From Rhizobium hidalgonense (lineage in GTDB: Bacteria > Pseudomonadota > Alphaproteobacteria > Rhizobiales > Rhizobiaceae): a stretch of 60,275 nucleotides of DNA. Positions 24,567-33,424 of this stretch are shown piece after piece. The position numbers and the translations under genes are program-made. The notes under the pieces were generated by a model. It worked only from the letters and a program-made list of their open reading frames with translations, was not told the origin of the DNA and made no database searches. Location of the stretch: the NCBI RefSeq assembly GCF_002914525.1, contig NZ_LODW01000064.1, forward strand, positions 1-60,275, in the 5' to 3' direction. How positions within the stretch are numbered: the stretch's first letter is position 1; every line of letters begins with the position of its first letter.

Positions 24567-25910
24567 TCAGTTCTCAACCGTTTCCCTGGCACGCCGGGCC
24601 CTGATCGCCGCGGCGATGAAGACGCGTGACAGGCCGTGATAGAGCGGTTCGCGTGAGAGGATGCGCGAGGTGATGTAGCCGATCATCGAGACTGCCATGA
24701 TCGGGATGACGGCCTGGTGATCGCCGGTCATTTCGAGGATGATGACGAAGGCCGTCATCGGCGCCTGCACCACACCGGAGAAATATCCAGCCATGCCGAG
24801 AATGGCTGCAAGCGCGATACTGCTGCCGAGGAGCGAACCGACGGTACTGCCGAAGCCGGCGCCGACGGCAAGCGAAGGCGCGAAGATGCCGCCCGGAATT
24901 CCCGAGATCATCGACAGGAAGCCGGCAAGGAGCTTTTCGAGGAAGAACAGCAGGGGCAGGGGATTGCCCTCGACGGCGGCTTTCGCCTGGTCGTAGCCCG
25001 TTCCAAAGGTCGTGCCGTCAGACAGGATGCCGATCACCGCGACGGCGAGGCCGCAGACTGTTGCCAGCATCACCATCCGCCGCAGCGGCTGCGGATGCGC
25101 CCATCGGCGGACATGCTGCCCGAGATGGAGCGCGAGCCCGCTGAAAACAGCACCCAATGCGCCGCCGCCGATGCCGCAGACGAGCACCAGTTCCCAGTCG
25201 CGCACGGAGGCAGGGGCGACCGCAGCGGAGCCGAAATAGCTGTAGCTGCCGGCAAGCCCGAGGGCGGCAAGGCCGGAAAGGATGACGGCGGTCAGCACCA
25301 GGCCGTTGGCGCGCGACTCATAGGTCCGGCTCATTTCCTCGATCGCAAAGACGACACCGGCGAGCGGCGTGTTGAAGGCGGCGGCGATGCCGGCCGCCGA
25401 GCCGGCGAGGATCAGCCCGCGCGCCTGCGCCATGCCGCCGAAGCGGGCGACGGCCAGCATGATCGAGGCGCCGACCTGCACCGTCGGGCCTTCGCGGCCG
25501 ATCGATGCGCCACTCGCCAGCCCCAGCACGGTCAGCACGATCTTGCCGACGACCAGCCGCAGCGACAGCAGGCGCGCCCGGTCGTCCGGATCGCGCAGAT
25601 GCCGCGCGGCGATCGCCTGCGGAATGCCGCTGCCCTGCGCATTCGGGAAAAACGTCGCGGCGAGATAGGCCGACAGCATGAAGCCGAGCGGCGTGATAAT
25701 GAGCGGCAGCAGAAAGCTCCATTGCCCCGAAGCGGTCACGCCGGCGAAGGCGTGTTGCGCGAGATCCGCAAGCCGGGCGAAGCCGACGCTGATGACGCCG
25801 ATCGCCAAGGCGCCGAACCAGAAGATCAGCCGCGGACGCCACACCGAAAAGGAGCCCCACAGGACACGGGATCTGCGAAGAAGTCTGGACTTACGATACA
25901 ACACTGGCAT
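24567..25910 (-). CDS. ClC family chloride channel/antiporter
   Basis: 447 residues from ATG 25910. Signature anion-pore motifs are all present: GSGIPQA (GSGIP), GREGPTVQVG (GREGP, with the gating glutamate) and GIPGGIFAPSLAVGAG (GxFxP). There are ten or more TM helices and no C-terminal CBS domains. It is probably a Cl-/H+ exchanger in the inner membrane. A longer in-frame extension to 26108 would overlap the divergent gene at 26047 and lacks a clear ribosome-binding site, so the shorter start is preferred. Confidence 0.9.
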   Translation of the reverse strand: MPVLYRKSRLLRRSRVLWGSFSVWRPRLIFWFGALAIGVISVGFARLADLAQHAFAGVTASGQWSFLLPLIITPLGFMLSAYLAATFFPNAQGSGIPQAIAARHLRDPDDRARLLSLRLVVGKIVLTVLGLASGASIGREGPTVQVGASIMLAVARFGGMAQARGLILAGSAAGIAAAFNTPLAGVVFAIEEMSRTYESRANGLVLTAVILSGLAALGLAGSYSYFGSAAVAPASVRDWELVLVCGIGGGALGAVFSGLALHLGQHVRRWAHPQPLRRMVMLATVCGLAVAVIGILSDGTTFGTGYDQAKAAVEGNPLPLLFFLEKLLAGFLSMISGIPGGIFAPSLAVGAGFGSTVGSLLGSSIALAAILGMAGYFSGVVQAPMTAFVIILEMTGDHQAVIPIMAVSMIGYITSRILSREPLYHGLSRVFIAAAIRARRARETVEN

Positions 25911-26046
25911 GCCGAGGAATATTGGATATGACCTCTTAAACCGGTTTGCCGGGAGGCGACCACCTCTTTCTTCAAGATTTGGTGAAATAGCTTTTCTTCG
26001 CTCGGCGATGCTCCACCTGCCTGTCCATACGGGTAGGGAGAACATC

Positions 26047-26433
26047 ATGTTGCCAATTTCAATACAGCGCGTCGTGGCCGCGGCCATGCTTTCGATGTCT
26101 TTCGCCACCGGCGCAATTGCCCATCACGGCTGGTCATGGGCCGAGGCGGACCAAATCGAGCTGCGCGGCACCATCGAGAAAATATCCATGGGCGGGCCGC
26201 ATCCGACGCTCGATGTCGCCACCGCCGATGACGGCCTGTGGCGCGTCGAACTCGGCAATCCGCGCCAGACGGAACGCTCCGGCTTCGTCGAGGGCGTCGC
26301 CAAGCCCGGTGACCAGGTGGTCGCACTCGGCAACCGTTCGCAGGATCCGAAGGAAAAGCGGATGAAGGCGGTGCGCATCACCATCGGCGAGAAGCGCTAC
26401 GATATCTATCCCGACCGCATCCGGACGAACTGA
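26047..26433 (+). CDS. DUF6152-like exported protein
   Basis: 128 residues with a cleavable signal peptide (MLPISIQRVVAAAMLSMSFATGAIAHHGW). The mature part is a small beta-barrel-like domain (IELRGTIEKISMGGPHPTLDV and VGDQVVALGNRSQDPKEKRMK-like segments). The HHGW start of the mature protein and overall size match, as I recall, DUF6152 proteins. GGGAG lies six bases before the ATG. It is followed 17 bases later by a small membrane protein gene; similar pairs occur in other proteobacteria. The function is unknown; a periplasmic metal or small-ligand role is possible. Confidence 0.7.
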   Translation: MLPISIQRVVAAAMLSMSFATGAIAHHGWSWAEADQIELRGTIEKISMGGPHPTLDVATADDGLWRVELGNPRQTERSGFVEGVAKPGDQVVALGNRSQDPKEKRMKAVRITIGEKRYDIYPDRIRTN

Positions 26434-26450
26434 CCAAGGCGAACCGAGCT

Positions 26451-26924
26451 GTGATCGACATTCTCGAATGGCTGTCGGCCACGACACCCGCGGTCGCGCT
26501 GCGGCGCTCCGGAACGCTCTATATGTTCGTCAATGCCGCCCATATCCTGGCGATCGGCCTGCTTGTCGGCGCCATCCTGCCGCTCGATCTGAGGCTCGCC
26601 GGCTTCTTCCGCAAGGTGCCGGTCGACATCGTCGCGCCCTTTCTCTCCCGTTCCGCAGGCGTCGGCCTCGTTCTGGCGATCGCGACCGGCTTCTGCCTCT
26701 TCAGCGTGCGGGCGGTCGAATATGCCGAAAATCCTGCCTTCCTCGCCAAGCTCGGGCTGATTGCCTTCGGTCTACTCAACCTCCTGACGGTTCATGTCGG
26801 GCGAGGGTGGAAAACGCTTATTGCCACCGGTGTCATCCGACCCAGCCTGCGCGTGTCCGCAGCCCTGTCGGTTGCGATCTGGATCGGCGCGGTATTGGCC
26901 GGGCGGTGGATCGGATTCCTCTGA
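26451..26924 (+). CDS. Small four-TM membrane protein (DUF6644-like)
   Basis: 157 residues from a GTG at 26451, with four hydrophobic helices (about 22-50, 62-82, 95-113, 128-152). The sequence LYMFVNAAHILAIGLLVGA and the conserved histidines in helix 1 and loop 3 recall small cytochrome-like or DUF6644 membrane proteins that accompany DUF6152 genes. It is probably co-transcribed with the exported protein just upstream. The function is unknown; haem or copper binding through the histidines is only a possibility. Confidence 0.7.
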   Translation: MIDILEWLSATTPAVALRRSGTLYMFVNAAHILAIGLLVGAILPLDLRLAGFFRKVPVDIVAPFLSRSAGVGLVLAIATGFCLFSVRAVEYAENPAFLAKLGLIAFGLLNLLTVHVGRGWKTLIATGVIRPSLRVSAALSVAIWIGAVLAGRWIGFL

Positions 26925-27008
26925 TGTGCTGCCATTCTCGATACGACACAAAGATCCGTCCTATCGCAATCGCAACGCACGCTGCCGCGACAGGAAGGCT
27001 ACCACTGA

Positions 27009-28661
27009 CTATCGATCGCTAACCGCCGCCCTTGGATTAACCCACGGTTCCTGGTTCGAGCGCGCCAGCGGCTGTTTGCCGAGGATATGGTCGGCGGCCT
27101 TTTCGCCGGTCATGATCGAGGGGCCGTTCAGGTTGCCGTAGGTGACGTGCGGGAAGATCGAGCTGTCGGCGACGCGAAGGCCATCGACGCCGATCACCCG
27201 CGTCTGCGGGTCGACCACCGCCATCGGATCGTCCTTGGCGCCCATCTTGCAGGTGCCGCAAGGGTGATAGGCGCTTTCCAGGTGTTCGCGCAGGAAGGCG
27301 TCGATCTCATCGTCGCTCTGCACGCCTTCTCCGGGCTGGATCTCCGCGCCGCGATAGTCGTCGAAGGCGCTCTGCCCGAAGAGTTCGCGGGTCAGCCGCA
27401 CGCAGTGGCGGAATTTCTCCCAGTCCTCGGCATGGCTCATATAGTTGAAGCGCAGCACCGGATCGGCCTTCGGATCGGAAGAGCGCAACGTCACGCTGCC
27501 GCGCGATTTCGACAGGTTGTAGCCGACATGCACCTGGAAGCCGTGGCTTTTCGCCGCCGCCTTGCCGTCGTAGCTGATCGCCACGGGGAGGAAATGATAC
27601 TGGATATCGGGCTGCTTCAGCCCCGGTGCGGAGCGCAGGAAGGCGCAGGCCTCGAACTGGTTGGAGGCGCCGAGTCCGCCTTTGGAAAGCAGCCATTGCG
27701 CGCCCGCCACGCCCTGCCAGAACCATGGCAGCCAGGAATAGAGCGACACCGGCTTGGTGCTCACCTGCTGGAAGTAAAATTCCATGTGGTCCTGCAGATT
27801 GGCGCCGACACCCGGCCGGTCGGCCTTTACCTCGATGCCCATTTCCTTCAGGTGCTCACCCGGTCCGATGCCCGACAGCATCAAAAGCTTCGGCGAATTG
27901 AAGGAGGAGGCCGAGACGATCACCTCGCGGTTGGCCCTCACCACTTCTACCTTGCCGTTGCGTTCAATCTCGACGCCGGTGGCACGGCCGTCCTCGATCA
28001 CGATCTTGCGGGCGAAGGCGTAGACGATCCCGACATTTTTCCGCTTCAGCGCCGGTTTCAGATAGGCATTGGCGGTAGACCAGCGGCGGCCGGCAAAGAT
28101 GGTCTGCTCCATCAGACCGAAGCCTTCCTGCTTGCTGCCGTTATAATCCTCGGTCGTCTCGAAGCCCGCCTGTTTGCCGGCCTCGATGAAGGCACGGAAC
28201 AGCGGGTTGGTGAAACCGCCGCGCTGGACATGCAGCGGCCCGTCGGTGCCGCGCCAGCCGTCCTCGCCGCCATGCGAATGCTCCATCCGCTTGAAATAGG
28301 GAAGCACGTCGGCATAGGCCCAGCCGCTGGCGCCAAGCTCTTCCCAGCGGTTGAAATCCTCGGCATGGCCGCGCACATAGACCATGCCGTTGATCGAGGA
28401 GGAGCCGCCGATCACCTTGCCGCGCGGCGCGGTGATGCGCCGGTTGTTGAGGTTCGGTTCCGGCTCGGACAGATAACCCCAGTTGTAGCGCTTCATGCTC
28501 ATCGGCCAGGCAAGCGCCGCCGGCATCTGGATGAACGGCCCGAAATCGCTGCCGCCCGCCTCGATGACGAGCACGCTGTTCTGGCCGCCCTCGGAGAGGC
28601 GGTAGGCCAGCGCCGAGCCGGCGGAGCCCGAGCCGATGATGACGAAATCTGCTTGTTGCAT
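27009..28661 (-). CDS. betA: Choline dehydrogenase
   Basis: 550 residues, the usual BetA length. The FAD-binding GMC oxidoreductase motifs are IIGSGSAGSALAYRLSE at the N-terminus, then PRGKVIGGSSSINGMVYVRG, and the C-terminal HPCGTCKMG and TYGNLNGPSIMTGEKAADHI with the catalytic histidine. It oxidises choline to betaine aldehyde (and on toward glycine betaine) at the inner membrane, giving an osmoprotectant or a carbon and nitrogen source. It is the third gene of betI-betB-betA, separated from betB by a RIME-like repeat. No betC (choline sulfatase) lies here, unlike the Sinorhizobium betICBA operon. Confidence 0.96.
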   Translation of the reverse strand: MQQADFVIIGSGSAGSALAYRLSEGGQNSVLVIEAGGSDFGPFIQMPAALAWPMSMKRYNWGYLSEPEPNLNNRRITAPRGKVIGGSSSINGMVYVRGHAEDFNRWEELGASGWAYADVLPYFKRMEHSHGGEDGWRGTDGPLHVQRGGFTNPLFRAFIEAGKQAGFETTEDYNGSKQEGFGLMEQTIFAGRRWSTANAYLKPALKRKNVGIVYAFARKIVIEDGRATGVEIERNGKVEVVRANREVIVSASSFNSPKLLMLSGIGPGEHLKEMGIEVKADRPGVGANLQDHMEFYFQQVSTKPVSLYSWLPWFWQGVAGAQWLLSKGGLGASNQFEACAFLRSAPGLKQPDIQYHFLPVAISYDGKAAAKSHGFQVHVGYNLSKSRGSVTLRSSDPKADPVLRFNYMSHAEDWEKFRHCVRLTRELFGQSAFDDYRGAEIQPGEGVQSDDEIDAFLREHLESAYHPCGTCKMGAKDDPMAVVDPQTRVIGVDGLRVADSSIFPHVTYGNLNGPSIMTGEKAADHILGKQPLARSNQEPWVNPRAAVSDR

Positions 28662-28718
28662 CTTCTTGTCTTTCTCGAGCTGCCGTTATCCGGCTGCTTC
28701 CTGTTTTCCCAGAGCCTG

Positions 28719-28855
28719 CCCCTCATCCGCCTGCCGGCACCTTCTCCCCGCCTGCGGGGAGAAGGGGATATGCCGCACCGGCTTCGTCAATCCTCGACGT
28801 TGCGTTTGGCACGTCCCCTCTCCCCGCCTGCGGGGAGAGGGTTAGGGTGAGGGGC
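28719..28855. repeat. RIME-like mosaic repeat inside the bet operon, copy 2
   Basis: CCCCTCATCCGCCTGCCGGCACC at one end and GGGTTAGGGTGAGGGG at the other, with two perfect hairpins, CTCCCCGCCTGCGGGGAG at 28745-28762 and again at 28821-28838. It is inverted relative to copy 1. It lies in the 215-base betB-betA spacer, so it is transcribed as part of the operon and could lower or protect betA mRNA. Confidence 0.8.
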
Positions 28856-28876
28856 AAAGGCAGGCACAAATATTTC

Positions 28877-30340
28877 TCAATAAGGCGCCGCCACCGGCCC
28901 CATGCCGACGTAAACCGTCTTCAGTTCGGAATAATGCTCGAGCGCCGCCAGCGAATTCTCCCGGCCGAAGCCCGATTGTTTCGAGCCGCCGAAGGGGATT
29001 TCCACCGGGCAGAGATTATAGGTGTTGATCCACAGCGTGCCCGCTTCCAGCCGGTCGACGACGCGGTGGGCGCGGGTGAGGTCGGCGGTAAAGACACCGC
29101 CGGAGAGGCCGAATTCGCTGGCATTGGCGCGTGCGATCACCTCGTCCTCATCGTCGAAATCGAGCACCGACATCACAGGCCCGAAGATCTCCTCGCGGGC
29201 AATGGTCATCTCGTCGGTGACGTCGGCAAACACCGTCGGCTGCACATAATAACCTTCGCCCGCGACGTTGTTCGGAATGCCGCCGCCGGCAACAAGCGTT
29301 GCGCCTTCGGACTTGCCCTTCTCGATATAGGCGATCACCTTCTCGCGCTGCGCCCAGGAAACCATCGGGCCGATCTGCGTCGCCTCATCCATCGGATCAC
29401 CGATCAACATCGCCTCGGTGCGCGCCTTCAGCCGCTTCAGGAATTCGGTCTTGATGCCCTTCTGCACGAAGACCCGGGTGCCGTTCGAGCAGACCTGGCC
29501 GGTGGAATAGAAGTTGCCGAGCATCGCCCCGCCGACCGCCGAATCGAGATCGGCATCGTCGAAGACGATGAGCGGTGACTTGCCGCCGAGTTCCATCGTC
29601 ACGTGCTTGAGGTTGCCGGCCGCCGCCGCCGCGACCCTGCGGCCGGTGGGCACCGAGCCGGTCAGCGACACCTTGGCGACATCGGCATGGTTGACGAGCA
29701 GCGGCCCGGTGTCGCGGTCGCCCTGGATGACGTTGAAGAGCCCCTTCGGCAGCCCGGCCTCATGCAGGATCTCGGCGATCTTCAAGGCGCCGAGCGGCGT
29801 GTTTTCCGAGGGCTTGAACACCATGGCATTGCCGCAGACGAGCGCCGGGGCCGCTTTCCAGCAGGCGATCTGCTGCGGATAGTTCCAGGCGCCGATGCCG
29901 ACGCAGACGCCGAGTGGAACGCGCTTGGTATAGGCGAAATCCTGGCCGAGCGGGATATGGGCGCCGTTGAGGCCGGCGGGTGCAACGCCGCCGAAGAATT
30001 CGAAGGCATCCGCGCCCGAGGTCGGGTCGGCGACGATGGTCTCCTGGATCGGCTTGCCGGTATCCAACGTTTCCAGTTCTGAGAGCGACCGGTTGCGCTC
30101 GCGCATGATCTCGGCGGCGCGTTTGAGGATGCGCCCACGCACCATCGGGCTCATCGCCGCCCATTCCGGCTGGGCGCGTTTGGCGGCGGCAATCGCCTTT
30201 TCGACGATGGCAGGCGTTGCCGCATGCAGCCGGGCGATCACCTCGCCGGTGGCCGGATAGAGGCTCTCGATGACGGTGCCATCGGTATCCTCGACATATT
30301 CGCCGTCGATGAAGTGCGAGGCTTTCGGCTGGGCTTTCAT
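28877..30340 (-). CDS. betB: Betaine aldehyde dehydrogenase
   Basis: 487 residues, the normal BetB size. Aldehyde dehydrogenase motifs: NYPQQIACWKAAPALVCGNAMVFKPSE, VTMELGGKSPLIVF (catalytic Glu) and FYSTGQVCSNGTRVFV (catalytic Cys). It oxidises betaine aldehyde to glycine betaine with NAD(P)+. The ATG follows the betI TGA by one base (AAATGACATG), a translationally coupled arrangement, and AAGGA within the end of betI serves as ribosome-binding site. Confidence 0.96.
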   Translation of the reverse strand: MKAQPKASHFIDGEYVEDTDGTVIESLYPATGEVIARLHAATPAIVEKAIAAAKRAQPEWAAMSPMVRGRILKRAAEIMRERNRSLSELETLDTGKPIQETIVADPTSGADAFEFFGGVAPAGLNGAHIPLGQDFAYTKRVPLGVCVGIGAWNYPQQIACWKAAPALVCGNAMVFKPSENTPLGALKIAEILHEAGLPKGLFNVIQGDRDTGPLLVNHADVAKVSLTGSVPTGRRVAAAAAGNLKHVTMELGGKSPLIVFDDADLDSAVGGAMLGNFYSTGQVCSNGTRVFVQKGIKTEFLKRLKARTEAMLIGDPMDEATQIGPMVSWAQREKVIAYIEKGKSEGATLVAGGGIPNNVAGEGYYVQPTVFADVTDEMTIAREEIFGPVMSVLDFDDEDEVIARANASEFGLSGGVFTADLTRAHRVVDRLEAGTLWINTYNLCPVEIPFGGSKQSGFGRENSLAALEHYSELKTVYVGMGPVAAPY

Positions 30341-30341
30341 G

Positions 30342-30938
30342 TCATTTGTCCTTGGGGGAGGTGGTGGATAGAAGCGCGTTCAGATAATCCTCGGTCAGCG
30401 CGATCGAAGCTTCGATGCCGATCGGCGCCGATTTCAGACTTTGCCTGATATAGAGCCCGTCGATCATCGCCGCTGCGCCTTCGGCGATGCGTTCTGCGGC
30501 CTCAGCGGGCAACAGCGCCTTGAGATCGGCGAGCAGGTTGGAGCGCAGCCGGCTGGCATAGATCACCAGGAAGCGCCGCGTCTCCTCCGAGCGTTGCGCT
30601 TCGGCGTAAAAGGCAAGCCAGGCGGCGATCGTCTCCGGCGCGAACTGGTCGGCGTGGAAATTGACGCGGATGATGGCCGAAAGCCGCTCGCGCGGCGTCC
30701 GGGCGACCGCCAGCGCCGCCACGGTATCGTGGCGCAACTGCCTGAGAAGCGAGCGGATCGTCTCGATCAGCAACTGTTCCTTGCTGCCGAAATAATGATG
30801 GGCAAGGGCTGGCGATACGCCGGCCTGGCGGGCGATGTCGGACATGGTGACGGCAAGCGAGCCGTGATCGCCGATCACTCGCAGCGCTGCATCGACCAGC
30901 GCCTTGCGGCGCACCGGCTCCATTCCAACTTTCGGCAA
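30342..30938 (-). CDS. betI: TetR family choline-responsive repressor BetI
   Basis: 198 residues from a TTG at 30938 giving MPKVGMEPVRRKALVDAALRVIG, the consensus BetI start; GGGGG eight bases upstream supports it, while a TTG at 30953 would add five unconserved residues. The helix-turn-helix is VTMSDIARQAGVSPALAHHYFGSKEQLL, and the C-terminal ligand domain includes the BetI-like LAALIDGL-type segment (here AAMIDGLYIRQSL). It represses the bet operon until choline is present. It is the first gene of the operon, with a matching palindromic operator 37 bases upstream. Confidence 0.93.
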   Translation of the reverse strand: MPKVGMEPVRRKALVDAALRVIGDHGSLAVTMSDIARQAGVSPALAHHYFGSKEQLLIETIRSLLRQLRHDTVAALAVARTPRERLSAIIRVNFHADQFAPETIAAWLAFYAEAQRSEETRRFLVIYASRLRSNLLADLKALLPAEAAERIAEGAAAMIDGLYIRQSLKSAPIGIEASIALTEDYLNALLSTTSPKDK

Positions 30939-30974
30939 ACCGCCAACCCCCAAAAAATTTCGGCCAGAGTATTT

Positions 30975-30994
30975 TTGATTGACTGATCAATCAA
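30975..30994. promoter_or_regulatory. BetI operator
   Basis: TTGATTGA-CTGA-TCAATCAA is a perfect 8-bp palindrome with a 4-base spacer, 37 bases upstream of betI. The core ATTGA-N4-TCAAT is the pattern of enterobacterial BetI boxes. It lies between betI and the divergent HdeD-like gene (start 31080), so it could affect both promoters. Confidence 0.75.
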
Positions 30995-31079
30995 CAAAAA
31001 TCTTTCTGAATTTGGCGTGAACCCGATCTTTCCCCCCACAATTGCTGCAACATATTGCTTAAGCAACAGGAGGTGCGTC

Positions 31080-31679
31080 ATGGCCGATGTCTTCAACGCA
31101 GAGCCCACAACATCCTCGTTGCAGTCGAAATGGATCTGGTTCGTCGGCCTCGGCGTGTTGCTGCTCGTCTGCGGTCTGATCGCGCTCGGCAATCTGATGC
31201 TCGCCACCGTCGTCTCGGTCTATTATGTCGGCATGCTCATGCTGTTTGGCGGGGTGGTCTATCTCGTCCACGCCTTCCAGGTGCGCGGCTGGGATCACGT
31301 GCTGTTCTGGGCGCTGAGCGGCCTGCTCTATGTGCTGGCCGGCATCTGCGCCTTCGTCAATCCCATCCTCACCTCGGCGGCGCTGACGCTGTTTCTTTCG
31401 CTGGCGCTAGTGATCGCCGGCGTCTTCCGCACCTGGGTCGGCATGCGCATGAAGCCCACCAAGGGCTGGCGATGGGTCGTCGCGAGCGGCGTCATCACCG
31501 CCTTGGCCGGTTTCGTCATCGCGCTCGGCTGGCCGGTCAACAGCCTGTGGATCCTCGGCCTGTTCCTGGCTGCCGACCTCATCATCCAGGGCTGGACGAT
31601 GATCGCTTTCGGCCTCGGGATTCGCAGCGGACCTGGCAAAAGCGATACCCCTGCGCCGCTTTCCGATCGTTCTTTTTGA
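31080..31679 (+). CDS. HdeD family membrane protein
   Basis: 199 residues with six hydrophobic helices arranged as three similar pairs, beginning KWIWFVGLGVLLLVCGLIAL, typical of the HdeD (DUF308) family associated with acid or envelope stress. AGGAGGT five bases before the ATG fixes the start. It is divergent from betI, with the BetI palindrome lying between them. The C-terminal tail (GIRSGPGKSDTPAPLSDRSF) is cytosolic and unstructured. The molecular function of the family is not established. Confidence 0.85.
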   Translation: MADVFNAEPTTSSLQSKWIWFVGLGVLLLVCGLIALGNLMLATVVSVYYVGMLMLFGGVVYLVHAFQVRGWDHVLFWALSGLLYVLAGICAFVNPILTSAALTLFLSLALVIAGVFRTWVGMRMKPTKGWRWVVASGVITALAGFVIALGWPVNSLWILGLFLAADLIIQGWTMIAFGLGIRSGPGKSDTPAPLSDRSF

Positions 31680-31748
31680 CAAGGGGATGAGAGGGGATTA
31701 AACTTTAGGGGTATGTGCGATCGCCGCAAATGGTCATGCGTCCCCCAA

Positions 31749-31764
31749 AGGCAGGGTACTGCCT
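31749..31764. promoter_or_regulatory. Candidate operator of the ParD-like gene
   Basis: AGGCAG-GGTA-CTGCCT, a perfect 6-bp dyad with a 4-base spacer, lies 22 bases upstream of the ParD-like start and overlaps where a promoter would be. RHH antitoxins bind such short palindromes to repress their own genes; assignment here is inference. Confidence 0.4.
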
Positions 31765-31785
31765 GAATAAAAAGGGAGGAAGTTC

Positions 31786-32028
31786 ATGCCGATGGTCACC
31801 GTTTCCATCTCTCCGCAACAGGCAGCGGGCATCCGTGCCGCCGTCGATAATGGTGGTTATGCCTCGAGCAGCGAGGTCGTCCGCGAGGCCCTGCGCCTCT
31901 GGGATACCGCCCGCAAACTCAACGAATTCCGCGACGATGTCCTCGATGACGAGGGCGCTCCGTCCGGGGGCAGATGTGTCGCCGATATGTTCGCCGATCA
32001 CGAGGCGGAGCGCCGCCGCACCGCCTGA
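31786..32028 (+). CDS. ParD/CopG-type ribbon-helix-helix antitoxin (orphan)
   Basis: 80 residues. The N-terminal MVTVSISPQQAAGIRAAVDNGGYASSSEVVREALRLW is the ParD-type ribbon-helix-helix DNA-binding module; the acidic C-terminal tail (about 45-80) would wrap a toxin. GGGAGGAAGTTC precedes the ATG. No ParE/RelE-like frame follows: the next 150 bases are non-coding, then a broken EAL gene. It is therefore an orphan antitoxin, perhaps a relic or an anti-addiction gene. A perfect short palindrome lies just upstream. Confidence 0.8.
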   Translation: MPMVTVSISPQQAAGIRAAVDNGGYASSSEVVREALRLWDTARKLNEFRDDVLDDEGAPSGGRCVADMFADHEAERRRTA

Positions 32029-32182
32029 GCAAGCGCCTGATTGTATTTGCAATCCGGATAAGCGCGGAACGCGTGGCGATGGCCCGCGTCTTTCACAAAA
32101 CTTTCATATTGGCGAAAGGGTTCATTGATCCTTCCGGGGCATCTTCGTGACCAAAGAAGAACACGTCACAGTGGAGATCAGC

Positions 32183-33347
32183 ATGTCCCTGGCTGCCACC
32201 GTCGAGCCCGGCGTCCTGCGCCGCTATTCACGCTGGCCAAGCTCGTGGTCGAAAACGCCTTTCAGCCGATCGTCGAGGCCGGCACCGGCACGGTGTTCGG
32301 TTATGAATCCCTGATGCGCGGCCAGGAGCGCATCGGCTACGACACCCCGGTCGACATTCTCGACGAGGCCCATCGGGCCGGCCAGCTGCTGCAGCTCGAA
32401 CAGATGCTGGCAAGCCGTGCGCTCGCCAAATTCGCCACCCTGTCGAATTTCTCCACCTCGACGCTGTTCCTCAATCTCGATGTCCGGCTGATCCCGGATG
32501 GCGAACGCCTGGTCGAAAGCCTGCTGCAGCACACCTCAAGGAATTTATCTATCAGCCCTTCGGCCGCGATCTCCTGAAGAACAAGATGTATGAGCGCAGC
32601 ATCTCGCATTTCGTCGAAATGGCACCGATCGTCGGCCTCGACAGCGATGCCGAGCATCTGATGGCGATCTTCGCCAACATGGAAGGCAGCAACTGCCTGA
32701 TCCTCACTGACAATATGCGTTATGCCGGCGTCGTTTCCGCCGCCTCGCTGATTAAGGTGATCAACGAGAAGCAGCTGAAGACCGCCCAGGACCAGAACCC
32801 GCTGACCGGCCTGCCGGGCAATCGCGCCATCCGCGATTTCATGCGCCAGTCCGGCCGCGACGGCGATGAGGTCCGTCATTTCTGCTATTGCGATTTCGAC
32901 AATTTCAAGCCGTCCAACGATGCCTACGGCTTCCATCTCGGCGACCATGCGATCTCGCTGTTTGCCGCGCTGATGCGCCGCTATTTCTTCGCCGAGCGCC
33001 ATTTTCTCGGCCATGTGGGCGGCGACGATTTCTTCATCGGCGTCGTCGGCTGGACCAAGCAGGAGCTGACGGAAATTCTCGATCGGCTGATCGGCGATTT
33101 CCATGACGCCGTGCTCGACCTCTATTCCGACGAACACCGCGCCGCCGGCCGCATCCTCGGTCATGACCGCGCCGGCGCGGAAGCCTTGTTTCCGCTGATG
33201 CGCTGTTCGATCCGCGTCATCGAACTGCCGGGAGGTCTTGTTATCGACGATATCAATCGCGTCAGCTCCGAGATCGCTGTCATCAAGTCGGCCGCCAAGG
33301 AGAGCGACGACGGCCTGGTCTTCCATCTGCTGGGCGAGGCGAATTGA
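32183..33347 (+). pseudogene. Collapsed EAL-CBS-GGDEF cyclic-di-GMP protein gene
   Basis: The start MSLAATVEPGVLRR loses frame at about 32222 (one C missing in CGCCGC(C)TATTC) and resumes as LFTLAKLVVENAFQPIVEAGT and FGYESLMRGQERIGY, the start of an EAL domain. At about 32535 the EAL sequence is cut and joins, in another frame, KEFIYQPFGRDLLKNKMYER, a CBS region (GSNCLILTDNMRYAGVVS) and a complete GGDEF-like domain (NPLTGLPGNRAIRDF, HVGGDDFF). The catalytic core of the EAL domain and probably one CBS motif are gone. The open frame 32586-33347 could still make the CBS/GGDEF remnant, with GGDDF at the active site. Confidence 0.75.
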
Positions 33348-33424
33348 CGCCCTTGCCACTTCCAGCCTTCCCAAGCCCGCGGGGCTGACTTATCTCCAAC
33401 AGTCGGGATCAGGAGGGTTGCGCC

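Noticed and set aside
24717..25931. 404-codon plus-strand open frame
   Set aside because: Shadow of the ClC gene, whose GSGIP, GREGP and GxFxP motifs are on the minus strand.
27087..28850. 587-codon plus-strand open frame
   Set aside because: Shadow of betA, running on into the RIME-like repeat; no ribosome-binding site or domain.
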